40,012 bases of DNA from Eubacteriales bacterium (lineage in GTDB: Bacteria > Bacillota > Clostridia > Peptostreptococcales > Anaerovoracaceae): NCBI GenBank assembly GCA_028704515.1, contig JAQWFH010000019.1, forward strand, positions 1 through 40,012. The letters run 5' to 3'. Positions 15,573-23,468 of the stretch are shown here, in pieces (the stretch's first letter is position 1; each line of letters starts with the position of its first letter). The notes under the pieces are model-generated. The model was given only the letters and a program-made list of their open reading frames with translations. It did not search any database and was not told the origin of the DNA. Position numbers and translations under genes: made by a program.

Positions 15573-16751
15573 TCATCCCTTAATAACAGCCAACGGTCTT
15601 AATTTTACTATTGATTCAACTAAATCTGATTGTTCCTCCATAACAACATCAATTGGCTTATATGCTCCAGTGGCCTCGTCAAGATCACTTATATTTCTTA
15701 CTGCGTGGATTATTCCAAGATCATCTAGTTTTCTCTGTTCATCTTTTAAGTTAAGCGTTCTTTGCGCCTCTTTTCTACCCATCTTCCGTCCGGCACCATG
15801 AGAACAGCTTTGAAAACTATCGGGATTTCCAAGACCCTTGACGATGTGGCTTGCCGTTCCCTGCGATCCAGGTATTATCCCTATTTCATCTTCTTTAGCG
15901 GACGTTGCCCCTTTTCTGTGGACTAAAACATTTCGGCTAAAATGGTTTTCCATTCGGGCGTAATTATGGGCGATGTTAATCATCGGTTCAAACGAAGCAC
16001 TTGTGTAGGCCTCAAATACATTAAGAATCCTATCCATTATTAATTTACGATTGGATAAGGCGAAATCAACACAATATTGCATTTCCCGTAAATATGTTTG
16101 GCCTAAATCGCTATCTATCGGAAGAAAAGCAAGTTCCCATTCTTTTGGTACTTTGCTAAAATATTTTTCATTTATCTCAACCGCTTTTTTGTTGTAAAAA
16201 TCAGCTACTTGCTTGCCGATATTTCGGCTACCAGAGTGAATCATTATCCAGATATTACCATCATCTCCTTTTTGTATTTCAATAAAATGATTGCCTCCGC
16301 CGAGAGTTCCAAGTTGATAACGGGCTTTCTCATATTCGCGAGAAACAACAGGTAAATCGCCACCCATTGAAAAGTCAGGGAAGGGCATCAAAACATGGTC
16401 ACACTGTTTTTGCTGATGATTAAAACCAACTGGAACGACCTTTATGATTTCACCTAAAATATTTTTGAGAATATCAATGCTTATATCGGTTAAAGAAGTT
16501 TTTACCGCACACATGCCGCAGCCAATATCAACGCCAACAAAATTCGGGCAAACGTAGCCGATAAGACCAGCAACCATTCCAATAGGAGAACCATAGCCAA
16601 CATGTGCATCTGGCATTACGGCACCGTGCTTAAAGATGAATGGCAGTGATGCAATATGCTTTGCTTGCTCCAATGCCCCGGTTTCTAAGGCTTCCAACCC
16701 TGCCCAAATCTTCAAAGGGACATTCATTCCTTCTTCGTATATTACTTTCAT
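15573..16751 (-). CDS. rtcB: RtcB-type RNA ligase
   Basis: A 392-aa RtcB homologue that seals RNA 3'-phosphate (or 2',3'-cyclic phosphate) to 5'-OH ends using GTP and manganese. The key residues are all visible: D48/H50 in PDAHVGYG, D75 and C78 in VGVDIGCG, N154/H155 in GGGNHF, H172 in IHSGSR, H262 in IAHNYA, and the guanylylated His318 in SCSHGAGR. Length is normal for the family. It is the last gene of the leftward early operon. In phages it may repair tRNAs cut by host anticodon nucleases. AAGGAG precedes the start, which overlaps the stop of an upstream ORF. Confidence 0.95.
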   Translation of the reverse strand: MKVIYEEGMNVPLKIWAGLEALETGALEQAKHIASLPFIFKHGAVMPDAHVGYGSPIGMVAGLIGYVCPNFVGVDIGCGMCAVKTSLTDISIDILKNILGEIIKVVPVGFNHQQKQCDHVLMPFPDFSMGGDLPVVSREYEKARYQLGTLGGGNHFIEIQKGDDGNIWIMIHSGSRNIGKQVADFYNKKAVEINEKYFSKVPKEWELAFLPIDSDLGQTYLREMQYCVDFALSNRKLIMDRILNVFEAYTSASFEPMINIAHNYARMENHFSRNVLVHRKGATSAKEDEIGIIPGSQGTASHIVKGLGNPDSFQSCSHGAGRKMGRKEAQRTLNLKDEQRKLDDLGIIHAVRNISDLDEATGAYKPIDVVMEEQSDLVESIVKLRPLAVIKG

Positions 16752-16953
16752 TTTTTATGCTCCTTGCACCATTCCACGGCCTTCCGTAGAAGTTTGTCGG
16801 AATCTAGTATGTACATTAAGTTTACTAAGAAATTTCCAAGCACATGAACTTTTTCTATAGTGCCTGGATTTTTTGCATAATACTCGTTCGAGCCTATTAC
16901 CAATGTAATCCATTTAACTCACAAAATTCCCTGCAAAGTTATTCCTTGTTCAT
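16748..16953 (-). pseudogene. decayed small gene before rtcB
   Basis: After a strong GGAAGGAG site an ATG at 16953 gives four codons and then TAA. Read through, the frame continues LCREFCELNGLHW; one base over, another frame (from about 16903) reads VIGSNEYYAKNPGTI and runs to a stop overlapping the rtcB ATG. The two parts look like one protein broken by a nonsense change and a frameshift. The downstream part alone, from TTG 16903, could still make a 51-aa product. Confidence 0.5.
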
Positions 16954-17021
16954 GTGCGCTCCTTCCGTGTCCAGATTAACAGGTCAATGAGTGCGTCGGT
17001 GGGGTTGATAGATTTATTCAC
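16950..17021 (-). CDS. 23-aa ORF in coupled chain
   Basis: A GTG at 17021 overlaps the TGA of the preceding fragment (GTGA), and its own TGA overlaps the ATG at 16953. The peptide starts NKSINPTDALIDLL. Coupled overlaps on both sides support translation, but it is very short. Confidence 0.35.
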   Translation of the reverse strand: MNKSINPTDALIDLLIWTRKERT

Positions 17022-17106
17022 ACTTCCACAAATTGCTTGATCGTCTCCATGTTAGTCCAGCGTTGCTCTACGCCTCTCGGCTTATCAAGGCTTACCCACG
17101 TAGCAT
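17018..17106 (-). pseudogene. ORF fragment lacking a start codon
   Basis: A frame reading NATWVSLDKPRGVEQRWTN then METIKQFVEV looks protein-like but has no start codon after its upstream stop. It might be joined to 17107..17271 by a -1 shift at the A-run (GGAAAAAG) there. A broken N-terminus is the simpler view. Confidence 0.4.
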
Positions 17107-17271
17107 TTAGATGTCTTTTTCCAATCTTTCAATAATCAAGGACAATCCCTTTAGTAACAATTTTTGCATATCGGCAATTTCTAGGTCATTGAATAGCATA
17201 TCGTTAATTATAGTCTTAGCAATTCTTGCCTTAGTTAAGTTTGTTGCGTTTACGTAATCTTTTTCTTTCAT
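17107..17271 (-). CDS. small helical protein, unknown function
   Basis: A 54-aa protein (KEKDYVNATNLTKARIAK, then a Leu-rich helix), preceded by GGAGACC. The ATG overlaps the stop of 17268..17423. No family recognised. It belongs to the train of tiny coupled genes in the leftward operon. Confidence 0.6.
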   Translation of the reverse strand: MKEKDYVNATNLTKARIAKTIINDMLFNDLEIADMQKLLLKGLSLIIERLEKDI

Positions 17272-17423
17272 TCAGTGGTCTCCTTGGATTGCTGATAATT
17301 TAACCAGATTAATTTTATCTTATTATAGTTATCCGACCGCCCTATCTTTTCCATCGCTTCAATAGCCTTCCTGCCTTGAGATAAGATGAAATCAAGTAGC
17401 TGTTCGTCACTTAGCTTTTGCAT
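17268..17423 (-). CDS. small 51-aa protein
   Basis: GGAGG sits 6 bases before the ATG. The protein starts QKLSDEQLLDFILSQGRKAI and is helical and charged. Its start lies inside the end of 17407..17712 and its stop overlaps the next ATG. Unknown function. Confidence 0.65.
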   Translation of the reverse strand: MQKLSDEQLLDFILSQGRKAIEAMEKIGRSDNYNKIKLIWLNYQQSKETTE

Positions 17424-17712
17424 CTTTCACCTCCAGCCATTTGCTCATCAACTCAAAGAAACGATCAGGTTGCATGAGCCACGGGATAAGCTGTTGATTG
17501 TATTCTGTTTGCATATATGATAATACTACTTTACGTTCAAAATCTCCCCATTCGCAGTTTTCCACAATCTTATTCATAGCAGCGACCATGTCATTGCCGT
17601 CAAGAGTATGTCTGCATTCCAATCTATCGTAATTAGTACAAGTAGGCTGAATATCACATGTTTCACACCATCCACAGTAATCAAATATCAACTTTTTCTG
17701 TTCAGGTGTCAT
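17407..17712 (-). CDS. Cys-rich small protein, unknown function
   Basis: A 101-aa protein. The ATG at 17712 is preferred over an upstream TTG because AAGGAG lies at the right distance. Four Cys in YCGWCETCDIQPTC suggest a metal site; a further Cys follows in LECRH. The C-terminal half is helical. No family is recognised. Confidence 0.7.
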   Translation of the reverse strand: MTPEQKKLIFDYCGWCETCDIQPTCTNYDRLECRHTLDGNDMVAAMNKIVENCEWGDFERKVVLSYMQTEYNQQLIPWLMQPDRFFELMSKWLEVKDAKAK

Positions 17713-17750
17713 TTTCCGTTCTCCTTCCAAAATTCAGCAATCAGTATATC

Positions 17751-18104
17751 TTATGCCAACTTCCCGCCATGCTTATATTCCCGCTTCTCGTTATATTTCA
17801 TCTTAATTTTAATAACTTCTTCGATATTAATACCATATTGAGCGCAAGTGTCTAAGATGCGTATAATCGTGTCGGCCAACTCTACAGGAATACCTTCAGG
17901 TTTTCCGTTATCAAAATAAATTTCGCCTATAGCATGTCCGTTGCGATATTCTTCCCATGCTTCCGAAATCTCAGAGTGAAAATCAGCAATCTGATCTCCA
18001 AAGGAGCGCGGGATGATAGTATCTGTATAGGCCATTCTATTATCCCAAAATCCTTTGTCCAATGCGTTTAAGTGAATTTTTTTCGCTAATTTATTAATAT
18101 TCAT
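17751..18104 (-). CDS. MazG-like nucleotide pyrophosphohydrolase
   Basis: A 117-aa all-helical protein with the MazG-superfamily pattern: a SEISEAWEEYRNG helix (metal-binding Glu residues), then IPVELADTIIRILD. The end reads NEKREYKHGGK, common in phage members. The family hydrolyses (d)NTPs to monophosphates or adjusts alarmone-related pools. The start at 18104 follows AGAGGAAAG; a longer start at 18131 is possible. A second member lies at 27652..27906. Confidence 0.85.
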   Translation of the reverse strand: MNINKLAKKIHLNALDKGFWDNRMAYTDTIIPRSFGDQIADFHSEISEAWEEYRNGHAIGEIYFDNGKPEGIPVELADTIIRILDTCAQYGINIEEVIKIKMKYNEKREYKHGGKLA

Positions 18105-18127
18105 ACTTTCCTCTCTATGATAAGAAA

Positions 18128-18331
18128 TCATAATCTGGTAAAATTAAACTTAACCCACCGCACTTTCAATGAAACAAAATAATTAAGAAAAAATATCGAA
18201 AGAAAGGCGAACCCAAAAGTATTACACTTATAAATACCAAACACAGGAGCTGGCAAAATAAATATTTGTAATTTAGCCTTATATTTTCTTGTTTCCCTGA
18301 TCCCATATTCTGGAATTATTCTAATTTGCAT
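18128..18331 (-). CDS. small hydrophobic protein, possible membrane protein
   Basis: A 67-aa protein with hydrophobic stretches LQIFILPAPVFGIY and FGFAFLSIFFLNYF. AAGGAG and a nearer AGGA precede the ATG. It could sit in the membrane. Unknown function. Confidence 0.5.
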   Translation of the reverse strand: MQIRIIPEYGIRETRKYKAKLQIFILPAPVFGIYKCNTFGFAFLSIFFLNYFVSLKVRWVKFNFTRL

Positions 18332-18338
18332 TTATTTC

Positions 18339-18380
18339 CTATTCTCCTTCCAAAGCTAAGTGGCTTAACTCCTTACCCAT
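18339..18380 (-). CDS. 13-aa ORF with start codon in a hairpin
   Basis: An ATG preceded by GGAGG encodes 13 residues starting MGKELSHLALEGE and ends in the ribosome-binding region of 18128..18331. The start codon lies in the 3' stem of the inverted repeat 18378..18407. It is a possible leader peptide, low certainty. Confidence 0.25.
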   Translation of the reverse strand: MGKELSHLALEGE

Positions 18381-18407
18381 GCCTACCATCCTCCATTGAT
18401 AGGCATG
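18378..18407 (-). promoter_or_regulatory. 8-bp inverted repeat holding a ribosome-binding site in its loop
   Basis: CATGCCTA and TAGGCATG are separated by 14 nt that contain GGAGG on the minus strand. No T-run follows. It could control translation of the tiny ORF and the gene after it. Confidence 0.45.
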
Positions 18408-18415
18408 ATAAAAAT

Positions 18416-19123
18416 TTAAGCGATGATCTTAATTTCCGGCAATTTCTCTTTCAGCCATGATTTGATACTCTGAATGGCTGTGAGTCGCCACATCCTGCCG
18501 TCGGCTTCAAATAAAGCACATGACGGCGTCTGTCCTTTGCCACCCTGCATCCGAAAGACAAACGTGCTAGCTGGCTGTTCTATTTCCATAAACGTGCGGT
18601 ACGGGCGGAGCGTAACCGGATTAGGAACCGGGACATCACTTACAAGAGATATACCGGTCTTTGCTTTAACCTGCTGCGTTACTCCATCATCACAGTAATT
18701 TGACACGCCTTCATCTTTGACATTGCCGACAAGCTTCAAAATAAGCGCTGTAGTTTCGTCCTGCACAAACATGGACTGCAATGAGATGATGAAGTCCTCA
18801 ACGCTGTAAAACTGGCCAAATCTGAAAACGGGCGATTCGTGAAGGGCGGTTAAAAAAGTTGATCGGGTAAGCCAATTTTCATTATCAAAATCTTTCCCGA
18901 TTAAACGCACCTCTTTGTGATTTACAACATGAATCATGGTGTTGTCAGATGGGACAAAATCAATAATCCCGGTCAGTGTATTAATGGCTATAGTTTCCGC
19001 TATTGGCGGCAAAATCGGGATAAACCCTTTAGGCCCGTTTTGGTATTTTCTCCCGGAGCTTTCTACTTCTACCGTCTTCCCAAGTGAAAGAATCTTATTA
19101 ATTGTTTCTTCTGTCAAATCCAT
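18416..19123 (-). CDS. DUF2303-like phage protein
   Basis: A 235-aa protein. The pattern (VVNHKEVRL near residue 66, then a FGQFYSVEDFIISLQSMF block, NPVTLRPYRTFMEIEQP, and a final CALFEADGRMWRL segment) matches the YfdQ/DUF2303 type found near phage recombination genes. Biochemical role unknown. Its ATG overlaps the stop of the RTP-like gene (TAATG). Confidence 0.65.
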   Translation of the reverse strand: MDLTEETINKILSLGKTVEVESSGRKYQNGPKGFIPILPPIAETIAINTLTGIIDFVPSDNTMIHVVNHKEVRLIGKDFDNENWLTRSTFLTALHESPVFRFGQFYSVEDFIISLQSMFVQDETTALILKLVGNVKDEGVSNYCDDGVTQQVKAKTGISLVSDVPVPNPVTLRPYRTFMEIEQPASTFVFRMQGGKGQTPSCALFEADGRMWRLTAIQSIKSWLKEKLPEIKIIA

Positions 19124-19485
19124 TATTGCGCCACCTCCTTTTTGATAACATATGGTGTTGATGATTCCGTTTCGGGAATTTCAGTCTGATTAGAAACATA
19201 CTCTGAAGCATACCCCTTGCCGTGTTTGTCGCGTCCCAAGAACACACGGACATCAAACGGAGCAATCGGGGCCAGCTTAGCTACCACATCCACTTGGATG
19301 TTTCCTACTTCTCTGTCTTCGGCGGGCTTTATTGTGCATTTTAATGTCACCGTTCTGGCTTTCTTTGGGTCTGTGTTCGGGTCTTGAATGTTATCAAGCA
19401 CCTCTTGCAGAGCCAAATTAAACCGTTCAATTGCCGCCCCTTGATTCAATGTATCAAGGGAAACATTTTCTTCACTTCGTGGCAT
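19123..19485 (-). CDS. RTP-like (replication-terminator-annotated) phage protein
   Basis: A 120-aa protein with NQGAAIERFNLALQEV, then NIQDPNTDPKKART and a VTLKCTIKP strand. This is the family often labelled replication terminator protein in Firmicute phages; that name is by convention and not proven here. A GAGG site precedes the start. It sits among the recombination genes. Confidence 0.7.
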   Translation of the reverse strand: MPRSEENVSLDTLNQGAAIERFNLALQEVLDNIQDPNTDPKKARTVTLKCTIKPAEDREVGNIQVDVVAKLAPIAPFDVRVFLGRDKHGKGYASEYVSNQTEIPETESSTPYVIKKEVAQ

Positions 19486-19495
19486 AATACCTCCT

Positions 19496-19918
19496 TTATT
19501 TTTTATTTATTTTTGGTCTCTGTTGATGGATTTGAACCATCTCGTTTGGCAGTGGGATAACAACTTCATATTCTACCAATGCCCATCTTCTAATAGTTTC
19601 CAGATACTCTTCAAATTCCGCTGTATTTAATTTTGTGGTGCTCTTAACCGTTTCAAGGTCACATGCTCCAGTTCGCAGGAATTTCATTTTTAATGCTTCG
19701 TGCATTTCTTCGGTATTATATCCAAAATAATCACCTAGTATTTTGCACACTACACCAAAATAATAATTGTTTTGGTTGTTCGAGCGTTTGCTTTTTTCTT
19801 TCCGTAAAACAAGCTCAATTCGCTTCCCTTCAAGACTTTTATAGTACTGGCTATATCTGGCAGGGTTATCAAGCTGAACCGCACCTTGCTCAATTATACC
19901 GCCGAATATGGGGTTCAT
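19496..19918 (-). CDS. NinB/Orf-like recombination protein
   Basis: A 140-aa protein with KRSNNQNNYYFGVVCKILGD, a GYNTEEMHEALK helix, and a STTKLNTAEFEEYLETIRRW block, the hallmarks of the phage NinB/Orf recombination accessory family, which binds ssDNA. Coupled to the exonuclease gene by overlap. Confidence 0.78.
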   Translation of the reverse strand: MNPIFGGIIEQGAVQLDNPARYSQYYKSLEGKRIELVLRKEKSKRSNNQNNYYFGVVCKILGDYFGYNTEEMHEALKMKFLRTGACDLETVKSTTKLNTAEFEEYLETIRRWALVEYEVVIPLPNEMVQIHQQRPKINKK

Positions 19919-20532
19919 TGCATTGCCTTTATGCGTTCGACAAGTGTTAGTAGCTCCGTGTTGAATGCGTCCAGTTCTTCAGTGAGTCTCTTTTGGAAAG
20001 CTTCATCCCGGTGGCATTCGATAATCAGCGGAGGAAGACCGATATAGTGGCTCATAAACCACCATGTTTCACGCTCAGTTACGTACAGGCTCATTTGTAT
20101 TTGACCGAAGTAATCTATAGGCAACTTTTTGCCCATAAGATATTTGATGTGTGTTTTCATCATAGGATTTTTTACTTCAAACCCTGCGTTTTTACCGATT
20201 AAACCGTCTGGCGAACAATGGGATAATTTGTGTTCATCCTTATAAACAATACCAACTTGCTGTACTTCCACACCGTGTATCATTTCAAATAATGCTCGTG
20301 CCGCCGCTTCTCTTTCAATTCCGTTCTGCATTGCTTTTGACTGGAATGTCTCTTCGCACGTTCCGGTTATCTTCTCGCCAGCTAATTGCATCATGTATGA
20401 CTCGCGGGACTTTGATCTTGCGCCAGTTGTCGTAATGATATTGTCAATAGAGCTAGCCCCTGGGCTTCCTGCCTTTGCTGAAAACCATTCAGGACTTCCC
20501 TGCTCGATGTTATTAAGTATTATTGGAGGCAT
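19915..20532 (-). CDS. YqaJ-type viral exonuclease
   Basis: A 205-aa lambda-exonuclease-like protein. Conserved motifs: GSPEWFSAKAG near the N-terminus, catalytic SPDG (Asp109) and FEVK (Glu119, Lys121), and a GQIQMSLYVT helix. It resects dsDNA 5' ends to make ssDNA for the adjacent ERF annealing protein. The start overlaps the ERF gene by 20 nt. Confidence 0.88.
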   Translation of the reverse strand: MPPIILNNIEQGSPEWFSAKAGSPGASSIDNIITTTGARSKSRESYMMQLAGEKITGTCEETFQSKAMQNGIEREAAARALFEMIHGVEVQQVGIVYKDEHKLSHCSPDGLIGKNAGFEVKNPMMKTHIKYLMGKKLPIDYFGQIQMSLYVTERETWWFMSHYIGLPPLIIECHRDEAFQKRLTEELDAFNTELLTLVERIKAMQ

Positions 20533-21235
20533 GTGATTTTCCTTTCGCTAATCGCAAGGCTTTCATGGCCTTATCAAAATCGACCTCTTTGATCTTGTCG
20601 ATATCATCAACTCCCATATATTTCAGAAATGGAGTCTCATCTATTTCCTTATGGTTAATCATGTCAACGATAGTGCTTTTTTGTTTATCGGAAATATAAG
20701 ACGTCGCTCCGTTTCCATCGTCATCTGCGTCGTTTTCACTTGAGGCAATACCTGTAATAGCCTCAAATGTTGCCTTGCGTAGGTAAGTTGTCGTTGATTT
20801 TATTTGCTGAAGTGGGTTTTTTGACCCCGAACCGTCGGCGGCACCTGACAGCGACACTGATTCGCGATGCCCTTCGGCGTGCGTTATGTAGCATGTGACT
20901 TTGATAACTCCGTTACTTTGGTCAAAGTCAAAACTGGCGCTTAATCCGTGTTTACTCAACTCAGGGTTGATGGTGTTTAACAATGCGTCTTCGGATGCGT
21001 ATTTTGATTTATATTGAAGATTTGTTTTGTCTTTTACGACTGTGGGCAAATTTGCCTTAAAATTTGACATTGCAATATTATAGGCCTTGCGCGCCTGATT
21101 TGCTTCCCACCTAGTTTGAAGCTCCATCAGCTTTTCCAGCCGGTCAAGATCGGCACCCTGATTTATAGCTATATTCAAAAGAGTTGCCGGTGTCGCCTCC
21201 CGCCCAACTTCTGGCACAATTATTTCGTTTTCCAT
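20513..21235 (-). CDS. erf: ERF-family single-strand annealing protein
   Basis: A 240-aa protein with the ERF superfamily core: a helical N-terminus (RWEANQARKAYNIAMS), LQYKSKYASEDALL near residue 77, HAEGHRESV and a QIKSTTTYLRKATF block. It anneals complementary ssDNA during recombination and, with the YqaJ exonuclease, forms a red-type pair. Its C-terminus is Asp/Asn-rich then helical. Confidence 0.88.
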   Translation of the reverse strand: MENEIIVPEVGREATPATLLNIAINQGADLDRLEKLMELQTRWEANQARKAYNIAMSNFKANLPTVVKDKTNLQYKSKYASEDALLNTINPELSKHGLSASFDFDQSNGVIKVTCYITHAEGHRESVSLSGAADGSGSKNPLQQIKSTTTYLRKATFEAITGIASSENDADDDGNGATSYISDKQKSTIVDMINHKEIDETPFLKYMGVDDIDKIKEVDFDKAMKALRLAKGKSHASNNT

Positions 21236-22314
21236 TACAATTCCCTCGCGTCTTTGCGTATTTTATTGGAGATTGCCGCCAATGCCTTTTTTGCCGCGTG
21301 GATGATGTTTTGTGCTGATTCTGCGCTCAAGTCCGGGAAGCGGAGGAAGTCAATGGAATCAGCGAAGGCCATGAGCTTATCCTTGTCCGGCTTAAGCATT
21401 TCTTGACGCGCTTCCTCTTCTTTTTCTCTCTGTTCCCTTTCCTCTTTTTCGGCCTGTTCACGGGATGCTTTCTCTTCGGCATCTTTTATCGCTCTTTCAG
21501 CCGCTTCTTTTTTTGCCTTTTCCAGTTCTTCTACTCGTTTTTTCTCGTCTTCAATACGCTGTTGCTCTCTGGCGGCGGCGGCCACACGCTCGTTTTCTTC
21601 GTCAATCAGCCGTTGCTTTTCTTTCTCGATCTTCTCTTCGGCTTCTTTGATCTTGCGCTCTTTCTCAGCCTGTTTTTCAGCAATTGCTGCGAGACGCTTT
21701 GATTCAGATTCCTGTTCTTCCTTGATTTTAGCGAGGCGTTCCTCTTCTGCGATTTTAGCCGCCTTCTCATCTTCAACGCGCTTATTTTCGGTATCTACAA
21801 GCTTTTGAAACTCGCCGTAAATTACCTCAAACTGTTCGTCATTACACGCTTTTGCCAATGGGGAAGGGACAGTATATCCGGCTGGAGCAAAGGGCAATAA
21901 GTAATTTTGACCATTGAAACTACAACCGAGAGCAAAAAGACGATCAATGCGTGTTTGAATCCGCGCCGCTTCTATTGCTTCAGCCTCGGCCTTGATTCTG
22001 GCTATTTCATTGGCGACAATTTCTTCTTGCTCTGTCAAATATCGTTCTATGGGTGTTATTATAGCTGTTAGACGTTTTGCCTCGGCGTCAACATCACGTC
22101 CATATTTAAGAGCCTTTTCTTTGTATTTCTTTCTTTCCGCCTCAATTGCTGTTCGGTGTTTAACAACATCCAGCCGGGCTTTGCGGATAATTTCATAGTT
22201 CTCTTTATCGTTGACTCCTAATACCTTCAACTTCGAGTATTCAATTGCCAGTTGTGTTAATTCTACCTCATTTACATCATACTTAATTATGTCATACGTC
22301 TTATCGTCCATCAT
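21235..22314 (-). CDS. long coiled-coil protein of the recombination module
   Basis: A 359-aa protein. Residues ~1-130 are a structured helical domain (YDIIKYDVNEVELTQLA, then HRTAIEAERKKYKEKAL); residues ~180-310 are almost pure Glu/Lys/Arg coiled coil; the end has a DSIDFLRFPDL segment. Similar DUF1351-like proteins lie next to RecT/ERF genes. The ATG at 22314 overlaps the TGA before it and follows GGGGAG; an upstream in-frame start is less likely. The role is unknown. Confidence 0.75.
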   Translation of the reverse strand: MMDDKTYDIIKYDVNEVELTQLAIEYSKLKVLGVNDKENYEIIRKARLDVVKHRTAIEAERKKYKEKALKYGRDVDAEAKRLTAIITPIERYLTEQEEIVANEIARIKAEAEAIEAARIQTRIDRLFALGCSFNGQNYLLPFAPAGYTVPSPLAKACNDEQFEVIYGEFQKLVDTENKRVEDEKAAKIAEEERLAKIKEEQESESKRLAAIAEKQAEKERKIKEAEEKIEKEKQRLIDEENERVAAAAREQQRIEDEKKRVEELEKAKKEAAERAIKDAEEKASREQAEKEEREQREKEEEARQEMLKPDKDKLMAFADSIDFLRFPDLSAESAQNIIHAAKKALAAISNKIRKDAREL

Positions 22315-22457
22315 TGCTCCCCTTCCTTTTTCTGTTTCCAACCATTACACCACTCATCCTTATGTGGTCTCCTGTTTTCCTGCTTAAGCACACAGCAGGT
22401 GGGCTCTCCGCGCTTTCGGCAATTCCCGCAATTACATTCGGCCATTTTCTTTTTCAT
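22311..22457 (-). CDS. small Cys-rich (zinc-binding) protein
   Basis: A 48-aa protein with CNCGNCRKRGEPTCC, a likely zinc knuckle, and WCNGW near the C-terminus. The ATG at 22457 overlaps the previous TGA. Unknown function; may bind nucleic acid. Confidence 0.6.
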   Translation of the reverse strand: MKKKMAECNCGNCRKRGEPTCCVLKQENRRPHKDEWCNGWKQKKEGEQ

Positions 22458-22657
22458 TTCATTGGCTCTAAAAATTGAACATTTAACGGCAAGCATTCTA
22501 TGATCTGGCCGTTTTCGTCCTCTATAAGCGCAACTGTGTAATTACCCGGCCCGGATTCAAATTCTTCATATTGCGGTGCCCATTGATGAAAATGTCCGGT
22601 AATTTCTATTAGGTGGCTTGTCATTCTATCGTAATATTTCGCCTTAACTTTTCTCAT
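22454..22657 (-). CDS. conserved small phage protein
   Basis: A 67-aa protein. The pattern GHFHQWAPQYEEFESGPG followed by YTVALIEDENGQI is seen in many phages, without known function. The ATG at 22657 overlaps the previous stop (TGATG). Confidence 0.75.
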   Translation of the reverse strand: MRKVKAKYYDRMTSHLIEITGHFHQWAPQYEEFESGPGNYTVALIEDENGQIIECLPLNVQFLEPMK

Positions 22658-22854
22658 CACACGCACCTTTCATTAATGAGTTCTTTTAAGTATTCCGCCT
22701 GTGACCTGGCTTTGATAAAGCTCTCAGGTGTGCCAATGGTCAAAAAGCGGTTAATCTCGTCCATTGTATCCTTTATATCTTCCCGAAATGACTGTTCTCG
22801 GTCAGCTTCTTCCATATCCCGGTCATGCCGGGCTAAGTCTCTGGCTAGGCTCAT
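22657..22854 (-). CDS. small helical acidic protein
   Basis: A 65-aa highly charged helical protein (ARHDRDMEEADREQSF, then MDEINRFLTIG). Coupled by ATGA to the gene before it. Unknown function. Confidence 0.65.
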   Translation of the reverse strand: MSLARDLARHDRDMEEADREQSFREDIKDTMDEINRFLTIGTPESFIKARSQAEYLKELINERCV

Positions 22855-23057
22855 TTCATATTCCTCAAACTTTCTTTGCTCAAAAAAATATGAGCTGTTG
22901 ACTTATATTGTAGTCTTACCCGTTGAACATGAGTAGGGCTACAACCAACAAGTCGTGCAACAGTTACGGTATTTGGGCACCATGACATTGACATAATATC
23001 CTTGACCTTGTCTGTTTCAGCATGCACTTTGTTTTTTATTCTTGTTGCCCAATTCAT
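22851..23057 (-). CDS. small HTH-like protein
   Basis: A 68-aa basic protein with VARLVGCSPTHVQRVRLQY, which fits the recognition part of a helix-turn-helix. Possibly a DNA-binding regulator of the early operon. Overlaps both neighbours. Confidence 0.65.
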   Translation of the reverse strand: MNWATRIKNKVHAETDKVKDIMSMSWCPNTVTVARLVGCSPTHVQRVRLQYKSTAHIFLSKESLRNMK

Positions 23058-23248
23058 TATCGGTTATATTCCTTAACATCTTTTTCTTCTTCTGCCATTA
23101 TTGCGTCTCGTTCTGCTCTTTCGTAAGATAATCTTAATTCTAAGGACAATATTTTTTGATTAGACAGATTTAACGCATAGGACTTTGCTGCAAGAAAAGT
23201 TGGAAAATAACTTTCATAAGATGATATTTTATTTACTCGTCCTCTCAT
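23057..23248 (-). CDS. small hypothetical protein
   Basis: A 63-aa protein with the helix LELRLSYERAERDAIMAEEE near its end. The ATG at 23248 is chosen over an upstream GTG (23260) because GGGTGA is at the right distance. Overlaps 23229..23468. Confidence 0.55.
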   Translation of the reverse strand: MRGRVNKISSYESYFPTFLAAKSYALNLSNQKILSLELRLSYERAERDAIMAEEEKDVKEYNR

Positions 23249-23468
23249 CTGTAAAATCACCCGCCGGGAAATACAATGTTTTATTGTGACACAAATTTAA
23301 GTTGCTTATGTCATATTGATCCACGTCTGTAGGTTCACCAAAATGAGGACACCAATCACCGCAATGGACATCTATTTGGTCAGTATTGGTAAATGGGCAA
23401 TACTGAGGCTTCATAAGACCGCCTCTTATTAAGAATAAATTACCGCTTTTATTTATTTTACCTTCCAT
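23229..23468 (-). CDS. small Cys/His protein, likely metal-binding
   Basis: A 79-aa protein with PQYCPFTNTDQIDVHCGDWC, a pattern repeated in phage early regions. GGAGGAG lies just before the ATG at 23468. The metal-binding idea rests on the Cys/His spacing only. Confidence 0.65.
   Translation of the reverse strand: MEGKINKSGNLFLIRGGLMKPQYCPFTNTDQIDVHCGDWCPHFGEPTDVDQYDISNLNLCHNKTLYFPAGDFTDERTSK

Noticed and set aside
21403..21702. Phe/Leu-rich frame on the plus strand
   Set aside because: It is the antisense of the Glu/Lys coiled-coil gene; such repeats always give Phe/Leu-rich shadows.
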